This document shows positions 11,513 through 22,150 of a stretch of 64,000 nt of DNA, piece after piece; positions within the stretch are counted from its first letter, which is position 1, and each line of letters starts with the position of its first letter. The DNA is from Macrocybe gigantea (taxonomy: Eukaryota; Basidiomycota; Agaricomycetes; Agaricales; Callistosporiaceae): positions 682,001-746,000 of the forward strand of contig SJRY01000229.1 in the NCBI GenBank assembly GCA_011319805.1. The letters run 5' to 3'. A program made the position numbers and the translations under genes. Below the pieces are notes generated by a model that was given only the letters and a program-made list of their open reading frames with translations, made no database searches and was not told where the DNA came from.

Positions 11513-12358
11513 ACATGTTCATCGCCGGTGCTGTAATATTTTTTTCCTGTTAATAATGGCTCTCAGAAACCAATCTTCACCCTGTCATCGAATCTTGTAA
11601 TCCCCGATACCGAACATCTTTGGAAAGGCGTAGAACACAGATCCTTTGACTAAATGAATAGCAAAATTGCCATGCCTCGCCGGTGCCGCTCTCCTAGTCA
11701 TATCCATGATCTACGCAGCAGTGAAAATTACTCCAAACGCAGCGCGGTGTCCGCGGTCAAACAAGTCATTCCGCCGAACCTTTCTTCAGCCCCGAAGCGA
11801 ACGGGATGAATCATGCTTGGCCGTCAGGCCTCAAACTCTTGCCTATAAATGTGAGATCCTTGGATCAGGCTGTCCTCGACATCGCCTGTTCAAGAGTTCA
11901 TCGAAGCTAGCCTAGTGGTTAGCAATGAAGCTAGAATAGTAGAAATGTTTCGAGGCCCTTGCGACGTATGGCGGCTCGATCCGTCTGATATTTTGAAGGT
12001 CATTGGTGCACAAGTTTGAGTTGGCTCAACACAAGAAGTGGCCTTTTAAATGTACTGTACATACATCTGGTCTGAACAAAAGAATAGCTCGAAATTTGCG
12101 TGCGAGGCTAGCCCCACAATCCAAAATGTCCGACTTGGTGCAACATGCGCGCAATACGCAATAAATAGCAAAACATGATTAAGCCGGAGAAAGCCAGAAA
12201 CGAAGTCTCCCAATGCAAAATGATACCCAATCGAAAAAGGCGCTTAAAAAGACCTATAAAGTATTGGAACAGACGAGCGAAAGAGTGTTGTAGCGTCGCC
12301 TAGAATGTTTATTTCGAGAATGCTGTCATCGTTGTTCATTCCGACTATCAGGCTGCCA
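11513..12358. other. Convergent intergenic region
   Basis: Lies between the 3' ends of PAM17 and the SH3 membrane gene. It should hold both terminators. I see no gene, repeat or RNA in it. Confidence 0.5.
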
Positions 12359-13470
12359 TTAACGCCACCCTCCCTGGGACCCGAGGGAGCTAGCGGACAA
12401 TTTACGGTGCGGTCCAGTCGGAACGATACCTCGGCGTTCCTGAAGGCAAAATCGTGGTACCACGCCCCTTGGAGCGTCGATTTTGCCAACGCGCTGCACA
12501 AGACACCACCCGTCGCGGTATTCCTCGATCATGCGAACCGTGTCGCCAACTTGAATCAGAAGCTCATCCTCGAGCCCGGGTGCGAAGGACGAAGCGACGG
12601 ACATCAAGCGAGGGAGCTTGAAGTCATGACCACGGAAGCTTGCATTATCGACCGAGAACTCCATGTCGGAGGGAACGATGACCTCCTGGGCAGCAAATGA
12701 CTCGGAGCGAGGGCTAGGAGTGGCAACAGGCAAGGGTAATTCCTGATGGCTCACCACGGAAAGATTGAATTTTGACTTGTGGTTAGCTGGAGGAGTAGGA
12801 GGAGTGGGAGCGATGGTGGTGGCTGCAAGTGGCGAAGGAGGGATAGGAATATGTCGAGGAGAGGTCTGATTCGCGAGTTGATAAGAAGGCGGCGGAGACT
12901 CGCCAAACTCTCAGCTGGGGAATTCAACGCAAGTTGAAGGTTCTGCGGTCCAGGTGTGGATTTCTCTGTCGGCTTAGGAACAGACCTGTCGATGACGCCA
13001 TGATGCGACTTCACTTGAGGGACCCAGCCTGCCTGGGTATCAAGCGAGGCGGGGCTCAGAACAGCTTTTTCCGGTTTCTCCATGTAGATCGAGACATTCT
13101 CCAGGTCGATGTGCTTCTCCGACGTGTAGTTCCGTTCCGTCTCGATCATCACTTTTCCAGCCAGAGACACATTGGTCTTCGTCCTTTTATCAGTCTTGCG
13201 AGTCCTGTAGATATAAATTACAAAGCCTGTGGATGAATTTGAGCATCCCATCTGACACTTCAGAGCTCGAACATCTACACACACCCAAGACAATCGCGGC
13301 GCCAAAAATGCTCATGACAGATGCGAGGCTGGGATGGACTTGGATGGCCTCGTGACTGCAGGCGGATTCGAAGGCGAAGCTGCGGCTGAGGTTGCCGGAG
13401 CTGGCTCTGCTTCCGGTGCGCGATACTCTAAAGCACGCAACAAACGAATCCCATGCGTACGTACATGCAT
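12359..13470 (-). CDS. Single-pass membrane protein with C-terminal SH3 domain (two apparent 1-base deletions)
   Basis: A type of protein common in mushroom fungi: Ala/Pro-rich N-terminus, one membrane segment, a Pro/Thr-rich cytoplasmic linker and a C-terminal SH3 domain. From ATG 13468-13470 the reading is rich in APEAEP and ATSAAASP. The membrane segment around SIFGAAIVLGFVIYIY, split by an intron near 13240-13300, is followed by basic RTRKTDKRTK. The SH3 part carries FAPGLEDELLIQVGDTVRM, EEYRDGWCLVQRVGK and RGVVPRFCLQERRGIVP. Two frame changes, near 13325 and 12912, are each repaired by one added base. The repaired protein has SKSIPAS running into the membrane segment and ESPPPSYQL in the linker. 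It probably links the membrane to proline-rich signalling partners; the partner is unknown. Confidence 0.75.
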
Positions 13471-13610
13471 GGCTGGAATAGATGGTTACCAAGGAGGATG
13501 GTAAAGGAGAGTGAACAGGTCACGATGACCTAGCGAGGGTGGGAAGGGAAGGAGAGACGAACAGTGGGGACTGGGCAAACAGCCACCCAGGTATTTACAG
13601 TGATCATTGT

Positions 13611-14809
13611 CATGTCAGGTCTTGACAGGATTGTCCAGATGTTATCTGGAGATGAGACCATCAGCTATAAATGCCATCATCAACGGCATCAAATGACTCG
13701 GCGCTGAATGCCACTTGGTACTCTTTCGGGCAATGTACCCAGGGCGCTACATTTTAGACGGACAGCGGCAGTGTAAACTCACCTGACAACGTCAAGGAAG
13801 TCCGCATGAACGCCAAACTCCGATGAGTTTCACAGGAACGGCGAGTTCAAATCAAATCTACCAATTGATTTGATACAGCTCTGTACAGTGATCGGGCACC
13901 CTCTGAGGCGCAATAGTCCATTAAAGCCCCTTCGATCAACTTGTTCACGTCCTCAGTCGAAAGGCTATTGAAAGACTCTCCAGTGGTGGTATATAATGCT
14001 TCACAGCAAATCGCTCGCTTTTCTTCCAAGGTGAAAGGAACAAAAGGCAGCACAGTTGTCACTCGAGAAAGGATGGACGTCGATAGACGCCTGTGACGTA
14101 ACGTCGACGTCGATTCAATAAGGCACGAATATTAAAAAAAATGATAACGTACTCCTAAGCGCTCCGACACCCGAGGACGAAGAAGTCCCATTAATTCCAT
14201 ATTCCTCCCTAGACATGAACTCGTCGGGCGAGTTTCTCGCTTCGTGGTGATCAAAGACCAAGTCGTGACCTAAATTCGACGTTGCCAACCAGATCACTTT
14301 TTGAACGTCAACATGCCGTCCGTTAGGTTCCACCGCGCATCTGCCAATCTCCCAAGGCATGAGCAAAGGCCAGAGGACTTTCTCTTCCAGAATCTTCTCG
14401 GTTTCCTGAGAAAGTCGGGACGTCAAAGATTGGGCAGGGCATTCTGATGAGTTCTTCTGTGAGCAATAGCCATTATAGGTAAGGCGTTTCACAGACCTCA
14501 TAAGGGCTCATAGAATATAATTTCCACAGCTCCTGCGTCGTGTTGAGCGTTGTCATGTTGACGGTGTGTGTCGGAACGTCAAGCAACGAGCCGACTGGAG
14601 GGTACAAGCATCAGTGATGTCCTACATTGGAGAAACTTCACAAGACAACAGACATTTTCTAGCTATTAAGCTCTTCCCATGCCCACTAAGACCTATCACA
14701 GAACAGGCGTCTCAGTTGATTGCAGGTGCAGGCTACATTTTCAGCGATTATACGTACCACACGGTAGAACGACGGTCGGAGAAGTCGACAGCTGTCGGGT
14801 GTGAATGCT
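13611..14809. repeat. Duplicated segment, copy A (matches 20878-22150)
   Basis: Direct repeat of the 3' end of the CCCH-ankyrin-AAA gene and its 3' flank. It starts at catgtcaggtcttgacagg and ends at gtgaatgct. Identity is about 93 percent in most parts and near total in 14104-14368. Copy A is shorter because of an internal loss of about 103 bases at the GATGA near 14435. There are no terminal inverted repeats or obvious target-site duplication. Confidence 0.9.
13847..14809 (-). pseudogene. AAA+ (ClpB-type) domain fragment, broken duplicate
   Basis: Truncated, damaged copy of the last exons of the gene at 21098-25668. The Walker A region is still seen (GLSGHGKS, with Leu for the Pro in the parent), as are VNMTTLNTTQELW, VIWLATSNLGHDLVFDHHE and the lid FVPFTLEEKRAICCEALY. 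Lesions relative to the parent are a loss of about 103 bases that removes the Walker B strand VVVLDE and half an intron, a 2-base loss after SREEY, and a 7-base insertion after ASI near 14078. No CCCH, linker or ankyrin part is present. It cannot make a working ATPase. Its upstream edge sits directly against the kinase relic at 14812. It does retain one base (ACACACCGTCAAC) that the parent gene lacks, which marks that as an error in the parent. Confidence 0.88.
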
Positions 14810-14811
14810 CA

Positions 14812-16290
14812 TTACATGTAATCCTTTTCGTCCATATCGTTCAAGAACCAATTTGCCTCGGTCTTAGCCCGAACTCCCACCTCTGGGATCTCTTTCAACA
14901 CCCTCAGCTTTAGCAGCTCGGCGAGAGCCATCGCCATCGCGTAGTGTTCGTTGGACACCCAGGTCTCCGTCTCGGGACCAACTATGCCTCGGCACCCCTC
15001 GAAGTTCTCGTCCGCTACTTGTAGTTTTGTGCTCAGCTCCTTCGCCTTGTGTAGGTCCTCGAGTTCGAGCACAACTGGACACGGCACACCGTGCCCCATA
15101 AGCCTCCCCCGTACTTCCATTACCTCTATCAGCGTAGCTTCAGCGCGTAAGTCTCACCTTCCCATGGAGTACCGGCTTGGTCGGAAAGGCGGCAGATGAA
15201 CATGGACACGGGGTCCGACAACGCGTCATGATGGAGCTTGTTGAACTCCTCCGTGTTCTTGACGTAGTGGAGGTGGACGAGACGGCGGTGGTAGAGTCCA
15301 ATTGCACGGGTCTGCTCGGATTGGTCCAACTTGTCCATGTTCGCCGCAGTGAGGGTGGGATGAGAGCCTGCGAGACCGGGTCATCGTAGTTCTGCAACCG
15401 ATCTCCTAACCCTAAATAGCGGTCGACCGAACTGTTCCAGGTATGCCGATTCCTTGCGGGCTGCTGCTACGAGCGCTGCCTTGGCGCTTTTGTCTATAGC
15501 CTCGATCAGTTCCAGAAAGTTCAACAAAAGACAAGGTAGAGGATGGGCGTACATGGTCCCCTGTCCACGTCGAGCTGCGACCTCCCTCCGTACCGCATAT
15601 CCAGCCTGGCATCTAGATCGACGCAGAAGTGCTCGTCGTTGAGCAGGATGCCCGTCCTCCCTGTCACCTTCTCCATGTCGTTGGTGTAGGAGAGGCTTCC
15701 ACTGGCCGGAAAAGGAATTGACATCATGCGAGACTCGAGTTGAGCAAGTCGACGCAAGACCGAAGCCATATCCAGCTCCAGCCACACATCGCTGAGCTTC
15801 GTACTTCTCATAAACCCCATGAAAATATACTCCGTATTTGCAGCGTTGTCGGACGAAGGAGAGTAATGATAGACCTCTGAAACAGGCAGCTCAGAGGAAC
15901 GAGGAAACGCGTTGTGGCCACTTCGCTGGCGATAGCATAGAACTTGGGGACCGTGACGGGGTACGGGATGCGGGCCATCATCTCGAAGCCGCCATGCATG
16001 GTGATAAGGAAAGTCCTGTTGAAGCCATCTTCGGCAAGCTTCACGAACGTGTCGATATCCTGAGATGTGCTCCAGAATGCATAACATGGTAGTTGACAAC
16101 AGGGTTGGGTGAATTAAAGATTGAGGAGGAAAGACTCGGATGTTGCAAGTGATATAATGCTTTCGGGTTCGTCTGGTCTATTACTTGCTCAAGTGGTACC
16201 AGGATGGACAGGAGGACAGGTTCAGGGATGATATGAATATTTCGCCGCAGTTGAGTCTTTGTGGACGCATACTTCGCGCATTGCATTTAT
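14812..16290 (-). pseudogene. AIM9-like aminoglycoside-phosphotransferase-fold kinase relic, catalytic loop missing
   Basis: Related to AIM9-type proteins, mitochondrial members of the APH/choline-kinase fold. The N-lobe is visible as KLAEDGFNRTFLITMHGGFE, ARIPYPVTVPKFYAIASEVA and SSELPVSEVYHYS. The helical part runs from LLNFLELIEAIDKSAKAAL to SAYLEQFGRPLF. The C-terminal part has LQNYDDPVSQAL, HHDALSDPVSMF and AGTPWEGETYALKL, ending NDMDEKDYM with the stop at 14812-14814. Between FGRPLF and LQNYDD only about 17 bases remain. Family members there carry roughly 90 residues, including the catalytic H-x-D...N loop and the metal-binding D-W. A frame change near 15901 adds to this. Without these residues it cannot be an active kinase. 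The N-terminus is also unclear. Confidence 0.7.
15405..15416 (-). repeat. Two perfect telomere-type hexamers at the kinase deletion junction
   Basis: Read on the minus strand, these 12 bases are TTTAGGGTTAGG, two exact units of the common fungal telomere repeat TTAGGG. They lie exactly where the catalytic loop of the AIM9-like relic is missing. Confidence 0.6.
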
Positions 16291-16308
16291 CCGCTGTCTC
16301 CAATGCGA

Positions 16309-18491
16309 CTCTCCATCCTATGTGATGCACGGCTGAACAGGGACTACGCCTCCAAAATCTCAGGCTTGCATGCCATTACGCTTTCACCAGACCCTGCTCG
16401 GAACATCATCAAGTATATTCGTTCCGCGCAACCGCCACGGACAGAGCCGGACGACATCGACTTGTATGTGTTGGCCCTTGGGGAGACTAGTTTTCATGAA
16501 GCGCGGCAGTTCCAGCGCATGTTTCTGGAGGCAGATCTGATGCACTCACGGTCGATAAAGAAGCTGTTTGAGTGGAGTTTAAGGGTAATTGGATTTGCTG
16601 TGCTCCCATTTGCTAACTGTGCAATGTTTTCTTGCTTTCGCAGTGGCTGATCCGAGGGCCAGACCTCTGTCCATTCTTCCTGGCATGCCTTTCACCCGCT
16701 TCGAAGAATTTCCGATTGACGACTATGCCATGAAACCGCCAAAGTCTCCGGACCCATCTGACGTGGCTATCCTTCGCTACTTCATTTGCATGCGACTCGT
16801 CCAAGCCGGGCGGTACCCCGACGCCACACCAATTCAGCTCCTCTAGCCTACAGAGTCTAAAGCACATTCTCAGGATCGTAAAAAGATGGTTCAGGACTTG
16901 TATGCTGCCCTGCCTCTGGAACGGACTATCCTCGACACTGAGATCAGATCGCTGATGTTCGACAAATCCGCTAAACTAGGACACCGCAATCCGTTTGGCC
17001 CAACTGTGGCTGCCAAGCCGGTGCCAGAGGTGATGGTTCAGCGTGATGAGAACAGCCCATGACCTGAGCATGTCACGGGAAGAAGTATCTAGGCCCTTGA
17101 ATACGAGAGTTTTTGCTAATGGTACTATGGCACCTCCAAGTTCGTCCGTTCTTCGGGACGTTCAACCACCCAATATCAGAACGCTCTGGGGCACCGCGCA
17201 TTGGTGGAGCACCCTTCTCCCTAGTTAAATCCAGCACTTCTTCGCCCAAGGCGGCCGTTCTCACTGGAACGCCAAACGCGGTGCAGCAAGGTTGAGCTTC
17301 CCACTGTCTACCCCAGCTTCAGAGTTGTCCAACTCGATTCTGAGCATGTCTATATCTTCTGTTGTGTCTGCGCGTCTTCCGAGACAGTCTTTGGATGCCA
17401 CACCCCTGACCTCGCTTCTTGGAGGGTTGAATGTCCCTCCGTCTTCAGGAGTAAACGGTGCACGTCTCGTATTTCTACCACTTCGAGACCGAAACCAGCG
17501 CCAAAAGTGTCCACAGCACCACCTCTATCTGGATTGACCATTCTAGAGACAGCGCCGAAGTCGAAGGCCCAGTTCACGTCTGCGATGAGGAGAGAAAATG
17601 CTTTCTATCACCCTCGGAGGACCGTATGGAGTTGGATCGCACACATGAGCGCGATGACAAGCAGGAACAAGAACGGCCTACTAGATGCACAGAGAAGACG
17701 CACAAGGGAGAGTGGGACGAAGATGCTATGGTTGTGGCAGAAGAAAAGACTGAGAGGAGGACGAAGAGATCCTTCCACCTAGAAAGGCACGACAACGGTA
17801 GCAGGAAGAGCCACCCACTACAGCGGCTTCCGTAGCGGCAACACTCTCTCGGAGATCGACCGGGCTCATCAAATCTGCTCCCCTCTAAGGTGAGTGCATC
17901 GACGATGCGATCCACCAAGGCGAAAACGGAACAGCTGAAGGAGTACCGGCTGAGGCACAGCATATCAGGCTCGGTGATGGACGAGGACAAAGATGGTGAA
18001 GAGGATGGTGGACCTAGCAGGTGCACGGTAGGCGGCGGTGCACGGGTGCTGAGACAGAGGACGACGACGAAGAGGAGGACGAGAACCGCGACCGCATTGC
18101 GCCCCTACGCCTGCATGGCGTAGCATCACCCATGACGCCGTCGATGCGGGCCTCAGGAGGTGGTGCTGGCGGGAGCGCTCGCTCAAGGGCGAGGTCATCG
18201 CTGTCTTCCGACGGTGGGTTTGGCGAGGGTGTGCAGATGCAGAGACGGTCATCGTGGTTGTCGACCGTCAACGGGGGTGCGTCGCCGGAATCTGCCTCAT
18301 CGACGGTGCCGAAGAAAGCGGGTGGCACGCATGACGAGAGGGAGGAAGCATACTGCTGCAGCGTCTACAGCCTCGCCCGCCGCTGCAGGGTGAGCGTTTG
18401 CCAAGGAAGCACTGAGAAACCCGAGGAGAAGCCGTACGCAGTGAATCCATGTCTCTATCGTTCGTTATGTCATTATCTGCCTTTGCACTGA
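16309..18491 (+). pseudogene. ELYS-like nucleoporin relic, N-terminally truncated and frame-broken
   Basis: Remains of an ELYS-domain protein (nuclear-pore and chromatin-associated). The ELYS helical domain starts abruptly at DARLNRDYASKI and continues with LHAITLSPDPARNIIKYIRS, EPDDIDLYVLALGETSFHEA and, after an intron near 16585-16643, EEFPIDDYAMKPPKSPDPSD, ILRYFICMRLVQAGRYPDA and KKMVQDLYAALPLERTILD. A Ser/Pro-rich tail is recognisable in changing frames (FANGTMAPPSSS, SSTSSPKAAVLTGTPNAVQQ, AFYHPR), ending in basic GRK-rich sequence. Stops and frame changes interrupt it, for example TAG near 16844 and TGA near 17060. About 200 residues expected before the domain are absent. It meets the kinase relic head to head at about 16.1-16.3 kb, so both 5' ends were probably lost together. 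Confidence 0.6.
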
Positions 18492-18769
18492 CAATTGTTC
18501 TGCTGCTCTGGTGCCACGTTTCTGGCCATCAGGTCAGCAGTAGTTGTTACCAATTTTGCTCATGATTCAGGAAGGAAAAAATTGCTGAGATTGAGCTTGC
18601 GAGGTGCTTCCATGCCAACAAAAATATAGATACTGAACTTTTCATTTACCAGTGACTGACACCAACTAACCATATCTTTTTGCCGTGACCATGACCAAAT
18701 GTCTCGATTGCAACCGTTGGCTGACTGGTTCTCCTATTCTAATATTGACCTGATCTCCTTGTTCATAGA

Positions 18770-20109
18770 ATGGCGATGCTTTCCAGTCGAGTTTTCAGCT
18801 TCTTCTCCTTCATTCTCTTCCACTGGCGAAGAATGAATCTTCCCGCGGATTGCCTCGGCGAGATCCCCCCTCCAGACAAGACCACCATCGCTACATACCT
18901 TGACACCTTGAAGAATTCATTTGCATTGCATGGCGATGCCGTAGACCCTTTAAAAAGGGCGAGGAACTACGTGATAACCAGGCTCTCCTATCACCAAGGA
19001 GGGGATATGGCAAAGCATGAGCTCATACGGGCTTCGGTTCAACACATCCCATCAGACAGGTCAATGCCAGTTGCACTCGAACGTTTCGGCGGCAGACATG
19101 ATGATAGTTCGGCGGGGTCCTCCTCTGAACAAACCCGAAGCATGGCCTTAAACCCATTGATCAACATGTTAATCTCACGAGACACACCTTCATACGATGC
19201 CATATGCAGGGGGAAGGATACAGAAAGTCGAACAGTATTCTCTCTCACCTTGAATCAACCATTGTCATTGCTTGATCTTTGTCTCATTGGTCAAGCTGTC
19301 AATGAGTTTTCCCCGAAATACAAAGTAACAAGCGAAAACTGTTATTTTTTCGCCCAAACTATCTTCAATTTCGTCCAGGAGGAGTACGATGGAACGATTG
19401 ATCGAATGGATGAGAAGGTCAAAATAGGCACACTGATCGCTGGTTTCAAGCTCGTTTCCGAATCTCCTCCACACAATGTCATTCGGGAAGTCTATACAAA
19501 GCTGAAATATGACTTTATCGAGAGCGTACGTGCTGATCCCTTCATCCTTTGTTCAGAAGAGACAATTTTTTTTCAGGTTGCAAATGAGATTAAGAACCAA
19601 GCACTAAGGATGGAGATCGAAGCCCTGAGGAAAACGATTGAGGAACGCAACAAGCAGCATGAGAAACAGCTCAAGGAACGCAACGAGCAGCTCAAGGAAC
19701 AGCTCAAGGAACGCGACGAAGCAGCTCAAGGAACAGCTCAAGGAACAGCTCAAGGAACAGCTCAAGGAACAGCTCAAGGAACAGCTCAAGGAACGCTGAA
19801 CAACAGCTCAAGGAACAGCAAGGAATGCAACAAGCAGCTCGAGGAACACAACAAGCAGTTGTCAGCTCTCATGCAAGAGAATGCGGGCATTCAAAGCCAT
19901 GCAGGCCCATCTTCAGCGCCAGCGGAGGATCAAGCAACCCCAGCCCGTAAGGCCTATAATTGATTTAATCCGTGATTTTTGGAGACAGGCTGACTGACAT
20001 TGCAGAATCGTCCCTGCCAGCATCAGATGACAATGCGTCAGATGACAATCATACCTGCTCAAAGCTGCTTTCGCACCTTCTCCCTTGCTTCAGAGCCGGT
20101 GGTCACTGA
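18770..20109 (+). CDS. Unrecognised coiled-coil protein with 12-base repeat
   Basis: I do not recognise this family. Two exons (intron 19947-20005, GTAAGG..TTGCAG) give about 425 residues. The ATG at 18770 opens a short hydrophobic stretch with FFSFILF; the ATG at 18833 (MNLPADCLGEIPPPDK) is an alternative start. Residues about 40-300 are globular in composition. From about 285 there is a charged coiled coil (KEQLKERDE type), interrupted by AQGT repeats and resuming as NKQLEEHNKQLSALMQ. The second exon encodes LPASDDNASDDNHTCSKLL and ends HLLPCFRAGGH before TGA 20107-20109. The gene lies between two rearranged segments and has an unbroken long frame, which argues that it is real. Function unknown. 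Confidence 0.6.
19688..19793 (+). repeat. 12-base tandem repeat (cagctcaaggaa) inside a coding region
   Basis: Two units at 19688-19711, then six perfect units at 19722-19793, separated by cgcgacgaag. Each unit is four codons, so changes in copy number keep the frame. In the gene frame the first block reads QLKE and the second block reads AQGT because of the one-base offset between the blocks. Confidence 0.9.
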
Positions 20110-20877
20110 CAAGAATGCTTTTTGTTCATGGTGCTCTTGTACGGCATGTATTATACCTAGGTTTGAGAGCTGCTTGTCTTGCTTCTGATAATGTGATTCT
20201 ACAATCATGAGCCGCGAACTAAGCGTCTAGCTGAGCGAAGGACATGACGTGATGAGGCGGCATGAGCCTTGCACTGTGAGACCCACTGGGTTGTAAAAAA
20301 ACAACCCCGAATTACGATGATATATTAAAGGATCACAACACTAAAGGTGGTAAATTGTCGGAGTCCAGCTGCCTCCTCACTCATCCCGCCTCCATCTCCG
20401 CCAGCACAGCAGCAGCCTTCAGCTTAGCTTCCTATAAATTTCTACCCTACCCTCCCACCCTAATTAGCATGCCTGCACCATGATACCCTCTGTATAGTCA
20501 TAGTTACATTCTCGCATATAACAGAAATTTGCCTTCGATGCAATGAGGCTAAAACTGCCTATTAGTGTAGTGCCCGCCCACCCGAGCGGCTCACTTCACT
20601 TCGCGTACCAGCTGAGCTAAAGCCCAACCCTTAACAGCCTCGCATCACCAGCCCGTCCTCGGCGAGTCGAAGCTGGATCTCTCTTCAGCAACTTCAGCTC
20701 ACAAATCCACCGTACTTCTTTTAACGTCCTCATTGTTTCCCGACTCCGATTGTTGGCCTCTCCATCAATCACGGTATTATCTTGGATTCGCACCTTCCCT
20801 CAACAGATTGCATTTGCCTGTGCGTCTCCGCAATCAAGTCGCTCGGCTCTGGCACATGGAGTTAGGTTGCACAGATT
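20110..20877. other. Intergenic
   Basis: No coding region is supportable. A TAGCTCAGCTGG sequence on the minus strand near 20620 resembles a polymerase III box A, but no matching box B lies at the right distance. I therefore do not call a tRNA. Confidence 0.45.
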
Positions 20878-22150
20878 CATGTCAGGTCTTGACAGGATTG
20901 TCTAGACGTTATCTGGAGTTGAGACCATCAGCCACAAATGCCATCATCAACGGCATCAAATGACTCAGGGCTGAATGCCACTTCGTACTCTTTCAGGCAA
21001 TGTACCCAGGGCGCTATATTTTAGACGGGTAGCGGCAGTATAAATGAGAAGTCCGCACGAACACCGAAGTCTGATGAGTTTCACAGGAACGACGAGTTCA
21101 AATCAAATCTACCAATTGATTCGATACAGCTCTGTACAGTGACCGGGCACCCTCCGAGGCGCAATAGCCCGTTAATGCCCCTTCGATCAACTTGTTCACG
21201 TCCTCGGTCGAAAGGCCATTGAAAGACTCTCCAGCGGTGGTGTATAATGCTTCACAGCAGATCGCTCGCTTTTCTTCCAAGGTGAAAGGAACGAAAGGCA
21301 ACACAGTTGTCACTCGAGAAAGGATAGACGCCTGTAACGTAACATCGACGTCGATTCAATAAGGCACGAATATTAAAAAAAATGATAACGTACTCCTAAG
21401 CGCTCCGACACCCGAGGACGAAGAAGTCCCATTAATTCTACATATTCCTCCCTAGACATGAACTCGTCGGGCGAGTTTCTCGCTTCGTGGTGATCAAAGA
21501 CCAAGTCGTGACCTAAATTCGACGTTGCCAACCAGATCACTTTTTGAACGTCAACATGCCGTCCGTTAGGTTCCACCGCGCATCTGCCAATCTCCCAAGG
21601 CATGAGCAAAGACCAGAGGACTTTCTCGTCCAGAGTCTTCTCGATTTCCTGAGAAAGTCGAGACATCAAACTTTAGGCAGAGTATTCTGATGACATCAAC
21701 CAAAACACGACAAACATCAAGGACGACGACACATCTCTTGCCTTCGTTGTTGATGAGGAATTCTGCGAGCGTGCATGTAGTAGGGGTCTAGATGAGTTCT
21801 TCTGTGAGCAATAGCTATTACAGGTAAGGCGTTTCACAGACCTCATAAGGGCTCATAGAATATGATTTCCACAGTTCCTGGGTCGTGTTGAGCGTTGTCA
21901 TGTTGACGTGTGTGTCGGAACGTCAAGCAACGAGCCGACTGGAGGGTACAGCATCAGTATGTCCTACATTGGGAGGAACTTCACAAGAACGACGGACATT
22001 TTCTAGCCATCAAGCTCTTCCCGTGCCCACTAGGACCTATAACAGAACAGGCGTCTCAGTTGACTGCAGACGTGGGCTATATTTTCAGCTATACGTACCA
22101 CACAGTAGGACGACGATTGGAGAAGTCGAGAGCTGTCGGGTGTGAATGCT
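20878..22150. repeat. Duplicated segment, copy B (parent, matches 13611-14809)
   Basis: This is the 3' half of the AAA+ part of the gene at 21098-25668, plus about 220 bases of 3' flank. It retains the segment encoding FLINNEGKRCVVVLDE that copy A lost. The two copies are in the same orientation, about 7.3 kb apart. Confidence 0.9.

Noticed and set aside
13611..14809. RIP-like mutation of the duplicate
   Set aside because: Transitions dominate, and part of copy A has more T/A, but the 3' part shows the bias the other way, so no directional signature holds.
20570..20640. tRNA-like sequence (TAGCTCAGCTGG on the minus strand)
   Set aside because: Matches a polymerase III box A, but no box B follows at the right distance and no cloverleaf can be folded by eye.
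13611..22150. The direct repeat as the two ends (LTRs) of a transposon
   Set aside because: The repeat encodes part of a host AAA+ gene; there are no TG..CA ends, primer-binding site or polymerase between the copies.
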